Below are positions 41,585 to 50,126 of a DNA stretch of 64,000 nucleotides, piece by piece (the first letter of the stretch is position 1; the number at the start of each line of letters is the position of its first letter). The stretch covers positions 186,001 through 250,000 of the forward strand of contig MFPR01000020.1 in the NCBI GenBank assembly GCA_001784175.1. Direction: 5' to 3'. The translations under genes and the position numbers were made by a program. Below the pieces are notes generated by a model that saw only the letters and a program-made list of their open reading frames with translations, was not told the origin of the DNA and made no database searches. Origin of the DNA: Candidatus Lindowbacteria bacterium RIFCSPLOWO2_12_FULL_62_27. GTDB lineage: Bacteria > Lindowbacteria > 2-12-FULL-62-27.

Positions 41585-42345
41585 CCTTTGTCTCCTTCCG
41601 CCCACACGAAACGCGCCTGGCGTGGGCCTGTGATATTGGCGTAAAAGCGTTTGAGGCTGAGCGTATTCTTAAACGGTATCTGGTCGCCGACGAATCCCGA
41701 GGACTGCGCCTCCGCGAAGACCTTGACCCCCATGCCGCCCGCCACCAGTTCGACTTCGATGATTTCCCCGCGAAGGACCGCGAAGGGCTGGCGGGCGAAA
41801 TCGCGTTCGATCCGTTCGCCCTGAGAGATATTCCGGTTGGCTTCCTGGTCGAGGATCTGTGCGGGGTCGGTGACGGCATCGGTTGGAAGATCGTCCAGCC
41901 TTACCCGGCGGAGAATCAGATCGCTTTCGGCGATCCGCTTCCCCGCCGGGATGTGATATCGAGCGCGAATGTCCAGCCCCTCAGCCGACACCGCCGCCGC
42001 GCAGAAGGCGGTCTTGCGAATCCCGCGCTCGCCCAAGGCTGAAATTTTATACCTGCGGATCCCAAGCCGTCGGTGGCCTGCCATTTCTTCAAATACAAGT
42101 TCGGACCCTTCCGGGTAAGGAAATTTTTCCGGGAACTGCGTGAATCGGATGCGGATGTCGGAGAATCCCAGAGGGTCGAGTTCCGCGGCAAGCACCGCCA
42201 AGATCTTCGCCTCCGCGTCGGAGCGGGTCAGGGATTTGTTTTCGATTGCCCCTGCGGTAAAACAGAGTCCCCCCACCCAGCCTCCCCCACAAGGGGGGAG
42301 GAGGGAGATGGTGACGGTAATCAGGATCAGGGCCACCCGTTTCAT
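41581..42345 (-). CDS. flgA: Flagellar P-ring assembly chaperone FlgA
   Basis: 254 residues, periplasmic. The C-terminal SAF-type region is recognisable: IPAGKRIAESDLILRRVRLDDLP (about 133-155), LDQEANRNISQGERI and VLRGEIIEVELVAGGMGVKV. The signal peptide is odd: VALILITVTISLLPPCGGG then WVGGLCFTAGA, where the second part is encoded by a GC-rich palindromic repeat. The start overlaps the flgG stop (ATGA). Confidence 0.88.
   Translation of the reverse strand: MKRVALILITVTISLLPPCGGGWVGGLCFTAGAIENKSLTRSDAEAKILAVLAAELDPLGFSDIRIRFTQFPEKFPYPEGSELVFEEMAGHRRLGIRRYKISALGERGIRKTAFCAAAVSAEGLDIRARYHIPAGKRIAESDLILRRVRLDDLPTDAVTDPAQILDQEANRNISQGERIERDFARQPFAVLRGEIIEVELVAGGMGVKVFAEAQSSGFVGDQIPFKNTLSLKRFYANITGPRQARFVWAEGDKG
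42268..42310 (-). repeat. GC-rich palindromic repeat, copy F (CTCCCCCxxTGTGGGGGAG type)
   Basis: Core CTCCCCCCTTGTGGGGGAG, followed by GCTGGGTGGGGGG. It is translated inside the FlgA signal peptide. Confidence 0.8.
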
Positions 42346-43130
42346 CGCTTGAGACCTGCGGCCGTCTGGAGCATTCCGTCGGAGGTCTGGATGGACCGGG
42401 AGTTGACCTCATAGGCGCGCTGGGCGGTGATGAGGTCGACCATGCTTTCGACGACCTGGACGTTGGACATTTCGAGGAATCCCTGGCGGAGCGCGCCGAT
42501 GCCCTCGGTTTGGGGCTGCGCTTCGATGGGCGCGCCGCTGGCCGCCGTTTCGAGAAAGAGGTTTTGTCCGACCGCGCCGAGGCCCGCCGGGTTGACGAAC
42601 TTGGCCAGCGTGATCGTTCCGATCTGCGCCGGCGCGACCGCGCCGGGCTGCTGGACCGAGACGGTGCCGTCGGTGGTGATGAGAATGGCGGTAGCGTCCT
42701 GCGGCACCGTGATGGCGTCCGCGATGGGGTCGCCATCGGAGGTAACGACGCGGCCGGTCGAATCGAGTTTGAAGCTGCCGTCTCGCGTGAAGGCCGTGAT
42801 GCCGCCCGCGAGGGTGACGCGGAAAAACCCGTCGCCCTCGACAGCGATATCGAGCGGATTGGCGGTGCGTTTGAGGCTTCCCTGCTCGAACATTTTTTGC
42901 GTCGCCGCCACGCGGGTGCCCAAGCCCACCTGGATGCCGGTCGGGATCTGGACGTCGCCGGAGGTCGGCGTGCCGGCGAGGAGCATGCGCTGATACATGA
43001 GGTCTTCGAAGTCGACACGGTCTTTTTTAAAAGCCGTGGTATTGACGTTGGCGAGGTTGTTCGAAATGACGTCGACATTGAACTGCTGTCCGATCATGCC
43101 GGTCGACGCGGTCCACAAAGATCTCATCAT
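42342..43130 (-). CDS. flgG: Flagellar distal rod protein FlgG
   Basis: 262 residues. The N-terminal MMRSLWTASTGMIGQQFNVD and VISNNLANVNTTAFKKDRVD are the rod/hook family signature. The FlgG-type middle and the C-terminal EMSNVQVVESMVDLITAQRA motif complete it. Length is normal. It is separated from flgF by 28 bp. Confidence 0.96.
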   Translation of the reverse strand: MMRSLWTASTGMIGQQFNVDVISNNLANVNTTAFKKDRVDFEDLMYQRMLLAGTPTSGDVQIPTGIQVGLGTRVAATQKMFEQGSLKRTANPLDIAVEGDGFFRVTLAGGITAFTRDGSFKLDSTGRVVTSDGDPIADAITVPQDATAILITTDGTVSVQQPGAVAPAQIGTITLAKFVNPAGLGAVGQNLFLETAASGAPIEAQPQTEGIGALRQGFLEMSNVQVVESMVDLITAQRAYEVNSRSIQTSDGMLQTAAGLKR

Positions 43131-43158
43131 GGCAGGTTGACCTCCTTCAGTTGGGTTC

Positions 43159-43947
43159 TCATACTCTCGATACCTCGTTGACGGCCTGGCCGAGGAGCTG
43201 GTCGTGGGACGTGATGACCCGCTGGTTGGCCTCGTAGGCGCGGTTGACGACGATCATTTGCACCATGTCTTTGACGATATTCGAATTCGCGGCTTCGACG
43301 AAACCCTGGCGGAATTCCGTCGGGGCGGGCGCGGGGACGGGGTCGCCGCTTTTTTGCGTTTGCGCAAAGAAATTATCGCCGACTTTGGAAAGCATCTGCA
43401 TATCTTTGAAGGTGACCAGCCGTATCTGTCCGAGCACGATCCCGTCGCGGTCGACGAGGAGGCCATTTTTCTGGACGTAGAGGCCTTCGACGTTTACCGG
43501 AATGGGATCTCCGTCCACGCCGAGGACGCGGTCGCCGTGGAGGTTCGTGAGAAGCCCGTCGCCGTTGCGGATGAAGTTTCCGGCCCGCGTGTAGAATTTG
43601 CCTTGGCCGGGCCGATCCACCTCAAAGAATCCCTCGCCCCAGATGGCGAGGTCGAGCGGGTTGCCCGTGGACTTCAACGCGCCCTGCGAAAAGTCGACAT
43701 ACTCGCCCTTGACGCGCACGCCGGTGCCCATGTCGCCGATGTAGGGCCGGATATCGAAATCGCCGGCGGGCGTTTCGATGACGTTGTGGAAGAGGCGATG
43801 CATCTTGAAGCGGGGTTCCTCTTTCCAGAGCATGAGGTGCCGTTTAAAGGCCGGGGTGTCGACGTTGGCGAGGTTGTTGGAGAGGACGTCCATTTCAGTC
43901 CATTTGGCGAGCATGCCGGATGCGCCGGTGTAGATGCCGCGAATCAT
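43159..43947 (-). CDS. flgF: Flagellar proximal rod protein FlgF
   Basis: 262 residues. MIRGIYTGASGMLAKWTEMD and VLSNNLANVDTPAFKRHLML open the protein; FVEAANSNIVKDMVQMIVV and RAYEANQRVITSHDQLLGQA close it. The absence of FlgG-specific features, and its place before flgG, point to FlgF. The ATG at 43947 overlaps the murA stop (ATGA), which rules out the longer frame. Translation is therefore coupled to murA. Confidence 0.93.
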   Translation of the reverse strand: MIRGIYTGASGMLAKWTEMDVLSNNLANVDTPAFKRHLMLWKEEPRFKMHRLFHNVIETPAGDFDIRPYIGDMGTGVRVKGEYVDFSQGALKSTGNPLDLAIWGEGFFEVDRPGQGKFYTRAGNFIRNGDGLLTNLHGDRVLGVDGDPIPVNVEGLYVQKNGLLVDRDGIVLGQIRLVTFKDMQMLSKVGDNFFAQTQKSGDPVPAPAPTEFRQGFVEAANSNIVKDMVQMIVVNRAYEANQRVITSHDQLLGQAVNEVSRV

Positions 43948-45197
43948 CCGTGTTTCCTTCGGATGGCGGCGCCGACGCTTCTCAGTTTTTTTTCCATCGT
44001 TTCGTAGCCGCGGTCCAGGTGATAGACGCGGCTGATGGTGGTTTTGCCCTCGGCCACGAGCCCCGCCAGCACGAGTGCGGCGCTGGCGCGAAGATCCGAG
44101 GCGGTGACGGGCGCGCCCTTGAGGCACCGTGCGCCCTTGATCACAGCCACGCGCCCTTCGAGGGAGATGTCGGCGCCCATGCGTGTGAGTTCGGCGGCAT
44201 GGAGGAATCTGTTTTCAAACACCGTTTCCGTGATGACGCTGGTCCCGTCGCCGACCGCCATGAGCGACATGAACTGCGCCTGCATGTCGGTCGGGAATCC
44301 CGGGTAGGGCATGGTGGTGAGGGTCAGGGCCCGGGGCCGGCGGTCCGCCGAGACTCGCACTTCGTCGACGTCCCGGTCGACCCGCGCGCCGGCCTCGGCC
44401 AGCCGATCGAGGACGGCGGCCATGTGGTCCGGCCGGGCATGGAGGAGGCGCAGATCACCGCGGGTCAGCGTCGCGGCGACCGCATAGGTGCCGGCTTCGA
44501 TCCGGTCAGGGACCACGCGATGTTTGACGCCTTGGAGCCGTGCCGCGCCGCGGACCACGAGTTTGGAGGTCCCCGCGCCCTGAACGGATGCGCCTGCGGC
44601 CGTGAGGAATGCGGCGAGGTCCGAGATTTCCGGCTCGCGGGACGCGTTCAGGAGGGTCGTTTGCCGCGGCAAGGCGGCCGCGTACATCATCAGATTTTCG
44701 GTCGCGCCGACGCTCGGAAAGGGCAGGCGGACGATCCGTTTTGGGGTGTCTTTTGCCGCCAGTTCCACGTAGCCGGCATCGAGGGATATCGCAGCGCCCA
44801 GGGCCTGAAATCCCTTGAGGTGGAGATCGATCGGCCGCGCTCCGATCGCGCAGCCGCCGGGCAGGGACACGCGCGCTTTCCGGAATCGCGCAAGCAGGGG
44901 TCCCATCACGAGGATGCTCGCCCGCATGGTCCGCACGAGCTCGTAGGGCGCGACGAAGGACCGAAGTCTGCGGGAATCGATGGTCAGGCGTGGCGGCGCG
45001 CAGTCGATCTTCGCGCCCAGCCAGGTCAGAAGTTTTGCCATGGTATGGACATCTCTCAAGTTCGGCACGTTTTCGATTTCGACGAAGTCGGAAGTCAGCA
45101 GGCTCGCCGCCATGATGGGCAGCACGGCATTCTTGGATCCGCTGATTGTGATCTTCCCTCGAAGCGGTTTCCCGCCGTCGATCACAAAGGTGTCCAT
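43944..45197 (-). CDS. murA: UDP-GlcNAc 1-carboxyvinyltransferase MurA
   Basis: 417 residues. First committed step of peptidoglycan synthesis. ISGSKNAVLPIMAASLL carries the catalytic Lys-Asn (about 22), LPGGCAIGARPID has the active-site Cys targeted by fosfomycin (about 113), and PYPGFPTDMQAQFMSLM (about 300) is the conserved substrate loop. The Cys predicts fosfomycin sensitivity. The ATG at 45197 has AGGGGG upstream. Its overlap with flgF makes it the head of the flagellar rod and ring operon. Confidence 0.96.
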   Translation of the reverse strand: MDTFVIDGGKPLRGKITISGSKNAVLPIMAASLLTSDFVEIENVPNLRDVHTMAKLLTWLGAKIDCAPPRLTIDSRRLRSFVAPYELVRTMRASILVMGPLLARFRKARVSLPGGCAIGARPIDLHLKGFQALGAAISLDAGYVELAAKDTPKRIVRLPFPSVGATENLMMYAAALPRQTTLLNASREPEISDLAAFLTAAGASVQGAGTSKLVVRGAARLQGVKHRVVPDRIEAGTYAVAATLTRGDLRLLHARPDHMAAVLDRLAEAGARVDRDVDEVRVSADRRPRALTLTTMPYPGFPTDMQAQFMSLMAVGDGTSVITETVFENRFLHAAELTRMGADISLEGRVAVIKGARCLKGAPVTASDLRASAALVLAGLVAEGKTTISRVYHLDRGYETMEKKLRSVGAAIRRKHG

Positions 45198-45303
45198 CCC
45201 TGTGTTTCCCCCTACCACCACCCCAAGCCAAGCCCCCCTCAGGGGCTCTTGTTTGATCTTCGGTATGCAGGGGCCTGGACTTTAAAATTCTTCAGCAAAG
45301 ATG

Positions 45304-45332
45304 TGTACATTTGCAATTGTTTGAAGTATGGT
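45304..45332 (+). promoter_or_regulatory. Candidate rho promoter
   Basis: TGTACA, 17 bp, TATGGT, with 8 bp to a GTG at 45341 that opens the leader ORF. Confidence 0.4.
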
Positions 45333-45340
45333 GCGGCCCT

Positions 45341-45412
45341 GTGTCAGAGGATGAGGGAATCCCCGAGCATTCAAATCGAAAGGACATGACGGATCCATAT
45401 GCGAGAACTTAA
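45341..45412 (+). CDS. Putative rho leader peptide (23 codons)
   Basis: GTG at 45341, 23 sense codons, TAA at 45410-45412. It begins MSEDEGIPEHS and ends DPYART. The GTG lies 8 bp after a -10 box, the leaderless geometry seen at other genes. It overlaps the rho ATG (45399) by 14 bp in another frame, so its translation could gate rho translation. It is short and unproven. Confidence 0.35.
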   Translation: MSEDEGIPEHSNRKDMTDPYART

Positions 45413-46385
45413 GCGGCATCACCGCGCTGACGCAGCATCGTTTTCCCGCCAGAATCGCAGGGGGCCCAGGATGGACACCCGGAGGGCGCCCTCGCAGGCG
45501 CCGGCGCCTACCGCGGTCCGGAAGGCGTTCGAGCAGTTGACGGCGACGCATCCGACGCAGCGAATGGTCATGGAAACGCGGCCGGAGGAAAAACTGGGGC
45601 GCTGGATGGACCTGCTCACGCCGATCGGCCGGGGTCAGCGGTGCCTGATCGTGGCGCCGCCGAAGACCGGCAAGACGACGCTACTCAAAACGATTTCGCA
45701 GGCTCTGACCCAGAACCATCCCGAGGTGGTCCAACTGGTGCTTTTGGTGGATGAGCGCCCGGAGGAGGTGACGGATTTTGAGCGGTCGGTGAAGGCGAAG
45801 GTGGTGGCGTCGTCGTCGGACAAATCGACCGAAAACCATATTGCCCGGACGCGGGGTGTTCTGGAGGAGGCGATGCAGGCGGTGCTGGACGGTCGCGACG
45901 CGATCATTCTCCTCGACTCGATCACACGGCTGGCGCGGGCCTTCAACCTGCATTCCAATTCCAACTCCAAAACCCTCTCGGGGGGACTGGGCGCGCAGGC
46001 GATGCAGGAGCCCCGCCAGTTTTTTGGCGCGGCTCGGTATGTCGAGAACGGCGGGAGCCTGACGGTGGTGGCGACCGCGCTGATTGAAACGGGATCCCGG
46101 ATGGACGACGTGATATTTCAGGAATTCAAGGGCACCGGAAACATGGAGCTGGTTCTGTCGCGGGACCTCGCGGAGAAGCGGTGTTTCCCCGCGATCAATA
46201 TCCGCGAGTCCGGCACGCGGAAAGAGGAGCTCTTGTATCCCGAGGATCAGTACCGCGGGCTGGTGTCGCTGCGCCAGATCATGAGCCAGCTCAGCCCGGA
46301 CGACGCCTTCCGGATGGTGGACAAAGTTCTGACGGACTTTCGGAGAAACCAGGATCTCCTGCTGCAGCTCGGGTCAGGCAGGTAA
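45399..46385 (+). CDS. rho: Transcription termination factor Rho, lacking the N-terminal RNA-binding domain
   Basis: 328 residues against about 420 in E. coli. The ATPase core is complete: SPIGRGQR-like [20 protein letters not shown] (Walker A, about 75-95), [19 protein letters not shown] (about 113), [14 protein letters not shown] (Walker B, about 170), a Q-loop [12 protein letters not shown], and an R-loop [20 protein letters not shown]. The N-terminal helix bundle and OB-fold (primary RNA-binding site) are absent. They are replaced by about 50 basic, proline-rich residues, which might bind RNA non-specifically. No rescue by frameshift is seen in the 177 bp upstream. A second start at 45471 is possible. 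Confidence 0.88.
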   Translation: MRELKRHHRADAASFSRQNRRGPRMDTRRAPSQAPAPTAVRKAFEQLTATHPTQRMVMETRPEEKLGRWMDLLTPIGRGQRCLIVAPPKTGKTTLLKTISQALTQNHPEVVQLVLLVDERPEEVTDFERSVKAKVVASSSDKSTENHIARTRGVLEEAMQAVLDGRDAIILLDSITRLARAFNLHSNSNSKTLSGGLGAQAMQEPRQFFGAARYVENGGSLTVVATALIETGSRMDDVIFQEFKGTGNMELVLSRDLAEKRCFPAINIRESGTRKEELLYPEDQYRGLVSLRQIMSQLSPDDAFRMVDKVLTDFRRNQDLLLQLGSGR

Positions 46386-46398
46386 GAAGGCTATTCAG

Positions 46399-46444
46399 GC
46401 CCCCTCACCCCAGCCCTCTCCCCCTGTGGGGGAGAGGGGGGTGA
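46399..46444 (-). repeat. GC-rich palindromic repeat, copy E, after rho
   Basis: CCCTCTCCCCC TGT GGGGGAGAGGG, a perfect 11 bp stem beginning about 28 bp after the rho stop. It may serve as its terminator. Confidence 0.8.
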
Positions 46445-46468
46445 ATCCAGCCTCACCCGGCAGGGGGG

Positions 46469-46648
46469 GTGAAGCGGAATTCGGCGACGCGGGGGAGACC
46501 CGCGAGGTCCGGATGAAGGGCGGCCAGACGAAGCGGCGAATTCTCCAACAATCCGCCGGACTCCAGGGCCGCAGCGATCCGCGGGGACACTTCTAGGAAC
46601 AACGCGCCGTCCGGCCGAAGGTGGCGGGCGGCGGACCTGAAAATCCTA
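46469..46648 (-). pseudogene. Duplicated 3' end of prmC
   Basis: 180 bp that match 47004-47183 (end of prmC) at all but seven positions by my count, offset 535 bp. This copy still carries what looks like the ancestral prmC ending (RFTPPAG then TGA). It has no start and is not a gene on its own. Confidence 0.85.
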
Positions 46649-46672
46649 GGAGCACGAGAGCACGAAGAGCAC

Positions 46673-46714
46673 GGAGCACGACGCCAGACCGTAGGAGCAC
46701 GACGCCAGACCGTA
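46673..46714 (+). repeat. Tandem 21 bp direct repeat
   Basis: GGAGCACGACGCCAGACCGT plus A, twice in a row (46673-46693 and 46694-46714). The second copy runs into the inverted repeat. Confidence 0.85.
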
Positions 46715-46996
46715 AGTTGTTAAGTTGTTTTGTAAGTCGAACACGAGGAGCCAGTTTCTGTTCACGTAAACGTGGGGTAGTGCGATAGTTTCTGGACGGC
46801 GGGAGGGAAGTTGAGCCACCGGGATACGGTGGTGGAATCGTGTCCCCTGTGAGCGGCCTTGGGCGGCATATGATTAGGCCCATAGCAACGCTTTCGCAGT
46901 TATTACGGCATACAAAGCCGTCTATACGCCGACTGCATCCTTCTCACCTCAGAAAAGATACAGAACAACTTAACAACTTACGGTCTGGTGCCGTGC
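46697..46996. mobile_element. MITE-like element inserted at the prmC 3' end
   Basis: A 25 bp perfect terminal inverted repeat: CCAGACCGTAAGTTGTTAAG and five more bases at 46705-46729, matched by its complement at 46964-46988. The match extends outward with two mismatches to about 32 bp. The 234 bp interior has no convincing gene. No transposase and no clear target duplication were identified. The right arm supplies the present stop of prmC. Confidence 0.6.
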
Positions 46997-47884
46997 CGGT
47001 GCCGTGAAGCGTAATTCGGCGACGCGGGGGAGACCCGCGAGGTCCGGATGGAGGGCGGCCAGACGAAGCGGCGAATTCTCCAACAATCCGCCGGACTCCA
47101 GTGCCGCCGCGATCCGAGGGGACACTTCCAGGAACAACGCGCCGTCCGGCCGAATGTGGCGGGCGGCGGACCTGAAAATCCTACGATAAACCGTGAGGCC
47201 GTCCCCTTCGTCGGTCAGGGCCAATCTTGGCTCGAAGCGGCGGATGGCGGGCGGCAGGGCTTCAAATTCCTCCAAGGACAAATACGGCGGATTGGATACG
47301 ATCAGATCGAATCTGAGATCGGACGGAAACGGGAATAGGTTTCTGTGCAGGATGCGGACGCGGCCGAGAAGACCGAGGGCCGCGACGTTTTTCACGGCGA
47401 TTCGCGCCGCCGGCCCGGAGATTTCCGTCGCCGTGATCGAACACTCAGGGCGGGCGCGGGCCAGGGCCGCCGCGATGCATCCGGAGCCGGCGCCGATCTC
47501 ACACACTTGGATTTTAGATTTTAGATTTTTGATTTTAGATTGATGCGCAATCCATCGTGACGCCTGCTCGACCAGGTGTTCTGTTTCCGGTCTTGGGATC
47601 AGGACATGCTCGTCCACATAGAACGGGAGTGAAAAAAATTCCTTTTTGTTCAAGAGGTACGCGACCGGTTTGTGTCCCGCTCTCTGGCGGACCCGTTCGC
47701 GGAACGCCGAAATCTCGATGTCGGTGAGGCGGCGTTCCCTGCCGGCGAGGAGGCGTTCGCGGGGGAGGTCGAGCGTATGGGCGAGGATGAGTTCGGCGTC
47801 GAGGCGAGCGGTGTCGATACCGCGTTTTTTGAAGAAGTCCTCCGTGGTCGAGAGGATGGCACCGACGTTCCAGGATTCTTTCAA
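46970..47884 (-). CDS. prmC: Release factor glutamine methyltransferase PrmC
   Basis: 304 residues. Methylates the Gln of the GGQ motif of release factors. VCEIGAGSGCIAAALA is the SAM site (about 125), FDLIVSNPPYLS the catalytic NPPY (about 192). The N-terminal helical domain (ARLDAELILAHTLDLPRERL) is intact. A TTG at 47884, 7 bp after AGGA, is taken as the start; a TTG at 47890 overlaps the prfA stop. Two oddities: residues about 112-122 (SKIKNLKSKIQ) come from an AT-rich simple repeat inserted before the SAM motif, and the last 11 residues come from the MITE-like insertion. Confidence 0.88.
   Translation of the reverse strand: MKESWNVGAILSTTEDFFKKRGIDTARLDAELILAHTLDLPRERLLAGRERRLTDIEISAFRERVRQRAGHKPVAYLLNKKEFFSLPFYVDEHVLIPRPETEHLVEQASRWIAHQSKIKNLKSKIQVCEIGAGSGCIAAALARARPECSITATEISGPAARIAVKNVAALGLLGRVRILHRNLFPFPSDLRFDLIVSNPPYLSLEEFEALPPAIRRFEPRLALTDEGDGLTVYRRIFRSAARHIRPDGALFLEVSPRIAAALESGGLLENSPLRLAALHPDLAGLPRVAELRFTAPARHQTVSC
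47514..47545. repeat. AT-rich simple repeat inside prmC
   Basis: Alternating AAAATCTAAAATC-type units, about 32 bp, in frame within GC-rich prmC. Confidence 0.75.
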
Positions 47885-47886
47885 GA

Positions 47887-48957
47887 TCAATCCTGATCCG
47901 CCCGGAGTCTGGCCGCGACATCGGCTTCCATGAGGGGGCGGATGAGTCCCTCGACATTTCCGTCGAGGATTTCGGTCAGGGCATGGAGGGTGACGTTGAC
48001 GCGGTGATCCGTGACGCGGTTCTGCGGAAAATTGTAGGTCCGGATGCGTTCGGACCGGTCCCCCGTTCCAACCATCTGGCGCCGGCTGGCGGCGCGTTCG
48101 GATTCGGTCCTCTGCCGTTCGAGGTCGTAGAGTCGCGCGCGGAGGACCTTGAGGGCGCGCGCCCGGTTTTTGTGCTGGGATTTTTCGTCCTGGCACGACA
48201 CGACCAGCCCGGTGGGCAGGTGTGTGACGCGGACCGCGGAGTCGGTGGTGTTGACGCTCTGTCCGCCGTGTCCGCTGGACCGGAAGACGTCGATGCGCAG
48301 GTCCTCCTCGCGAATTTTGACGTCGACCTCTTCGGCCTCGGGCAGCACGGCGACGCTGGCGGCCGAGGTATGGATCCGGCCGGAGGCCTCGGTGACCGGC
48401 ACGCGCTGGACGCGATGGACGCCGCTTTCATGTTTGAGGACGCTGTAAATTCCCTCGCCTGTAATCGCGATCACCGCTTCCTTCATCCCGCCGATCCCGG
48501 TGGAAGACAGGGAGAGGACTTCCGTGCGCCAGCCGCGCCGTTCGGCGTAGCGGGTGTACATGCGAAAGAGATCGGCCGCGAAGAGCGCGGCCTCCTCGCC
48601 TCCCGTGCCGGCGCGAATTTCGAGGATGACGTTTTTGGCGTCGTTGGGATCCCTGGGCAGGATGTCCGCGAGCAGGAATTTTTCCATGTCCGCGAGATCG
48701 GACTCCTTCAAAGCCAGTTCGGACCGGGCCAGTTCGGATATTTCGCGGTCGGTGGAGAGCATGATCTTCAAGTCCGCGATTTCCTTCCGCAAGAGGTCAA
48801 GCTGCCGGATGCGATTCACCAGCGGTTCCAGTCTGGAGAATTCGCGGCCGAGGTCCGCCATCCGGGAGGGATCGGCCGCTATCTGAGGTTGTGCGAGGAG
48901 ACGCTCCACCTCCGCGTACCGCACTTGAATCTTTCGAATACGATCCATCAGTGACAT
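47887..48957 (-). CDS. prfA: Peptide chain release factor 1
   Basis: 356 residues. Reads UAA and [20 protein letters not shown] holds the GGQ tripeptide (about 233); the anticodon-like [18 protein letters not shown] segment (about 183-200) corresponds to the PxT region. Length is normal. Its stop overlaps the PrmC start zone, and PrmC modifies its Gln, so the pair is functionally linked. Confidence 0.96.
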   Translation of the reverse strand: MSLMDRIRKIQVRYAEVERLLAQPQIAADPSRMADLGREFSRLEPLVNRIRQLDLLRKEIADLKIMLSTDREISELARSELALKESDLADMEKFLLADILPRDPNDAKNVILEIRAGTGGEEAALFAADLFRMYTRYAERRGWRTEVLSLSSTGIGGMKEAVIAITGEGIYSVLKHESGVHRVQRVPVTEASGRIHTSAASVAVLPEAEEVDVKIREEDLRIDVFRSSGHGGQSVNTTDSAVRVTHLPTGLVVSCQDEKSQHKNRARALKVLRARLYDLERQRTESERAASRRQMVGTGDRSERIRTYNFPQNRVTDHRVNVTLHALTEILDGNVEGLIRPLMEADVAARLRADQD

Positions 48958-49012
48958 GATGGCATACGCCCGTCAGAGAGAAAGGGAACCCGGGGGCGGG
49001 ATCGCCCGCGCC

Positions 49013-49228
49013 CTACGTTGAGGAAATCTGGTAGGTTTTGTAGCGGTTCAGAAACCGTTCAATGCGCCCGGCCGAGTCGACGAACTTGTGCTGGCCGGTA
49101 TAAAAAGGGTGGCAGCTCGAGCAGATTTCGATCCTCAGCTCCTTTTTGGTGGAGCGTGTGGTGAAGGTATTGCCGCAGTTACAAACGACCGTGCAGAGGT
49201 CATACACGGGATGAAGGTCCTTTTTCAT
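49013..49228 (-). CDS. rpmE: Ribosomal protein bL31, zinc-binding form
   Basis: 71 residues. [20 protein letters not shown] with [20 protein letters not shown] gives the CxC...CxxC zinc set of the C+ type, so no zinc-independent regulation is expected. It heads the rpmE-prfA-prmC operon. The ATG lies 9 bp after a -10 box and has no Shine-Dalgarno. Confidence 0.96.
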   Translation of the reverse strand: MKKDLHPVYDLCTVVCNCGNTFTTRSTKKELRIEICSSCHPFYTGQHKFVDSAGRIERFLNRYKTYQISST

Positions 49229-49237
49229 GGCGCGAAG

Positions 49238-49266
49238 AAGCTACGACGGGGGGCGGGGAAAGTCAA
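49238..49266 (-). promoter_or_regulatory. Leaderless-type rpmE promoter
   Basis: Minus strand TTGACT, 17 bp, TAGCTT; the -10 ends 9 bp before the ATG at 49228. Confidence 0.6.
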
Positions 49267-49295
49267 GATGGGGGTGCCCCCTTTCATTAAGTCGT

Positions 49296-49317
49296 CCCTC
49301 CATATTAATATGGAGGG
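49296..49317. promoter_or_regulatory. Perfect palindrome over the pdxJ ribosome binding site
   Basis: CCCTCCATATT followed directly by its reverse complement, 22 bp. In RNA it can fold so that CCCTCC pairs with the GGAGGG just before the ATG at 49319 and hides the ATG at 49310. As DNA it could be an operator. Confidence 0.7.
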
Positions 49318-50125
49318 TATGAGCAGCTTGGATGACAGCCGGTATCTCTGCCGGCTGGGCGTGAACGTCGATCATGTGGCGACGCTCCGGCAGAACCGGG
49401 GGACGCTGTATCCCGATCCTGTTGCCGCCGCGATGTCGGCGGAAGGCGCCGGGGCGCACCAGATCACGGTGCATCTGAGGGAGGACCGGCGGCATATTCA
49501 GGAGCGCGACGTGGAGATCCTTCACAAGATCGTGCAGACGCGTCTGAACCTCGAGATGGCGGCGACCGAGGAGATGGTCCGGAGGGCGATCCGTCTTCGG
49601 CCTGACCAGGCGACGCTGGTGCCTGAACGCCGGCAGGAACTCACCACGGAGGGCGGGCTGGATGTGTCCGGTCAGAAATCCCGGATGTCGCGCGTGGTCC
49701 GGCGCCTGACGCGGGCGGGGATTTCCGTTTCGATGTTTGTGGAGCCCGACCGGCGCCAGATCGAGTCGAGTGCCGATGTCGGCGCGTATTCGGTGGAGCT
49801 GCACACCGGCCGCTACGCGAACGCGCGTGGCCGGCGGCAGGCGATCCGCGAGTTTGACCGGCTGGGGGTTGCGGCGAGGGATGCGCGGAGCGCGGGACTG
49901 CGGGTCTATGCGGGCCATGGCCTGCATTATCAGAACACGCGGCCGGTGGCGGAGCTGCCGGAGATCGAGGAGCTGAACATCGGCCACAGCATTGTGTCCC
50001 GCGCGATCTTCGTCGGGATAGAATCGGCGGTCCGCGAGATGCTGGAGCTTTTGCGGCGGCACGCGCCGGCGCCGGCCGAGGCGCCGTTTCCGCCGACGTA
50101 CAAGGGAGGGACCATACACTCCTGA
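49310..50125 (+). CDS. pdxJ: Pyridoxine 5'-phosphate synthase
   Basis: 271 residues. Last ring-closing step of vitamin B6 synthesis. [20 protein letters not shown] (about 15-34), [29 protein letters not shown] and the C-terminal [19 protein letters not shown] and [12 protein letters not shown] are all PdxJ signatures. The start is either ATG 49310 or ATG 49319. GGAGGG sits 1 bp before the latter and is trapped in a palindrome. It leads the pdxJ-glmS-mnmE-mnmG operon; glmS starts 1 bp after its stop. Confidence 0.95.
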   Translation: MEGMSSLDDSRYLCRLGVNVDHVATLRQNRGTLYPDPVAAAMSAEGAGAHQITVHLREDRRHIQERDVEILHKIVQTRLNLEMAATEEMVRRAIRLRPDQATLVPERRQELTTEGGLDVSGQKSRMSRVVRRLTRAGISVSMFVEPDRRQIESSADVGAYSVELHTGRYANARGRRQAIREFDRLGVAARDARSAGLRVYAGHGLHYQNTRPVAELPEIEELNIGHSIVSRAIFVGIESAVREMLELLRRHAPAPAEAPFPPTYKGGTIHS

Positions 50126-50126
50126 T

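Noticed and set aside
45222-45398. Frameshifted N-terminal domain of Rho
   Set aside because: Translated all three plus-strand frames near the start; none resembles the Rho OB-fold, so the short form seems genuine.
46593-46883. 96-residue ORF in the MITE-like region
   Set aside because: Covers the duplicated prmC tail and repeats out of frame; no family and no promoter or ribosome site.
47885-48196. Upstream extension of prmC
   Set aside because: Lies entirely within prfA in another frame; family homology begins at the TTG near 47884.
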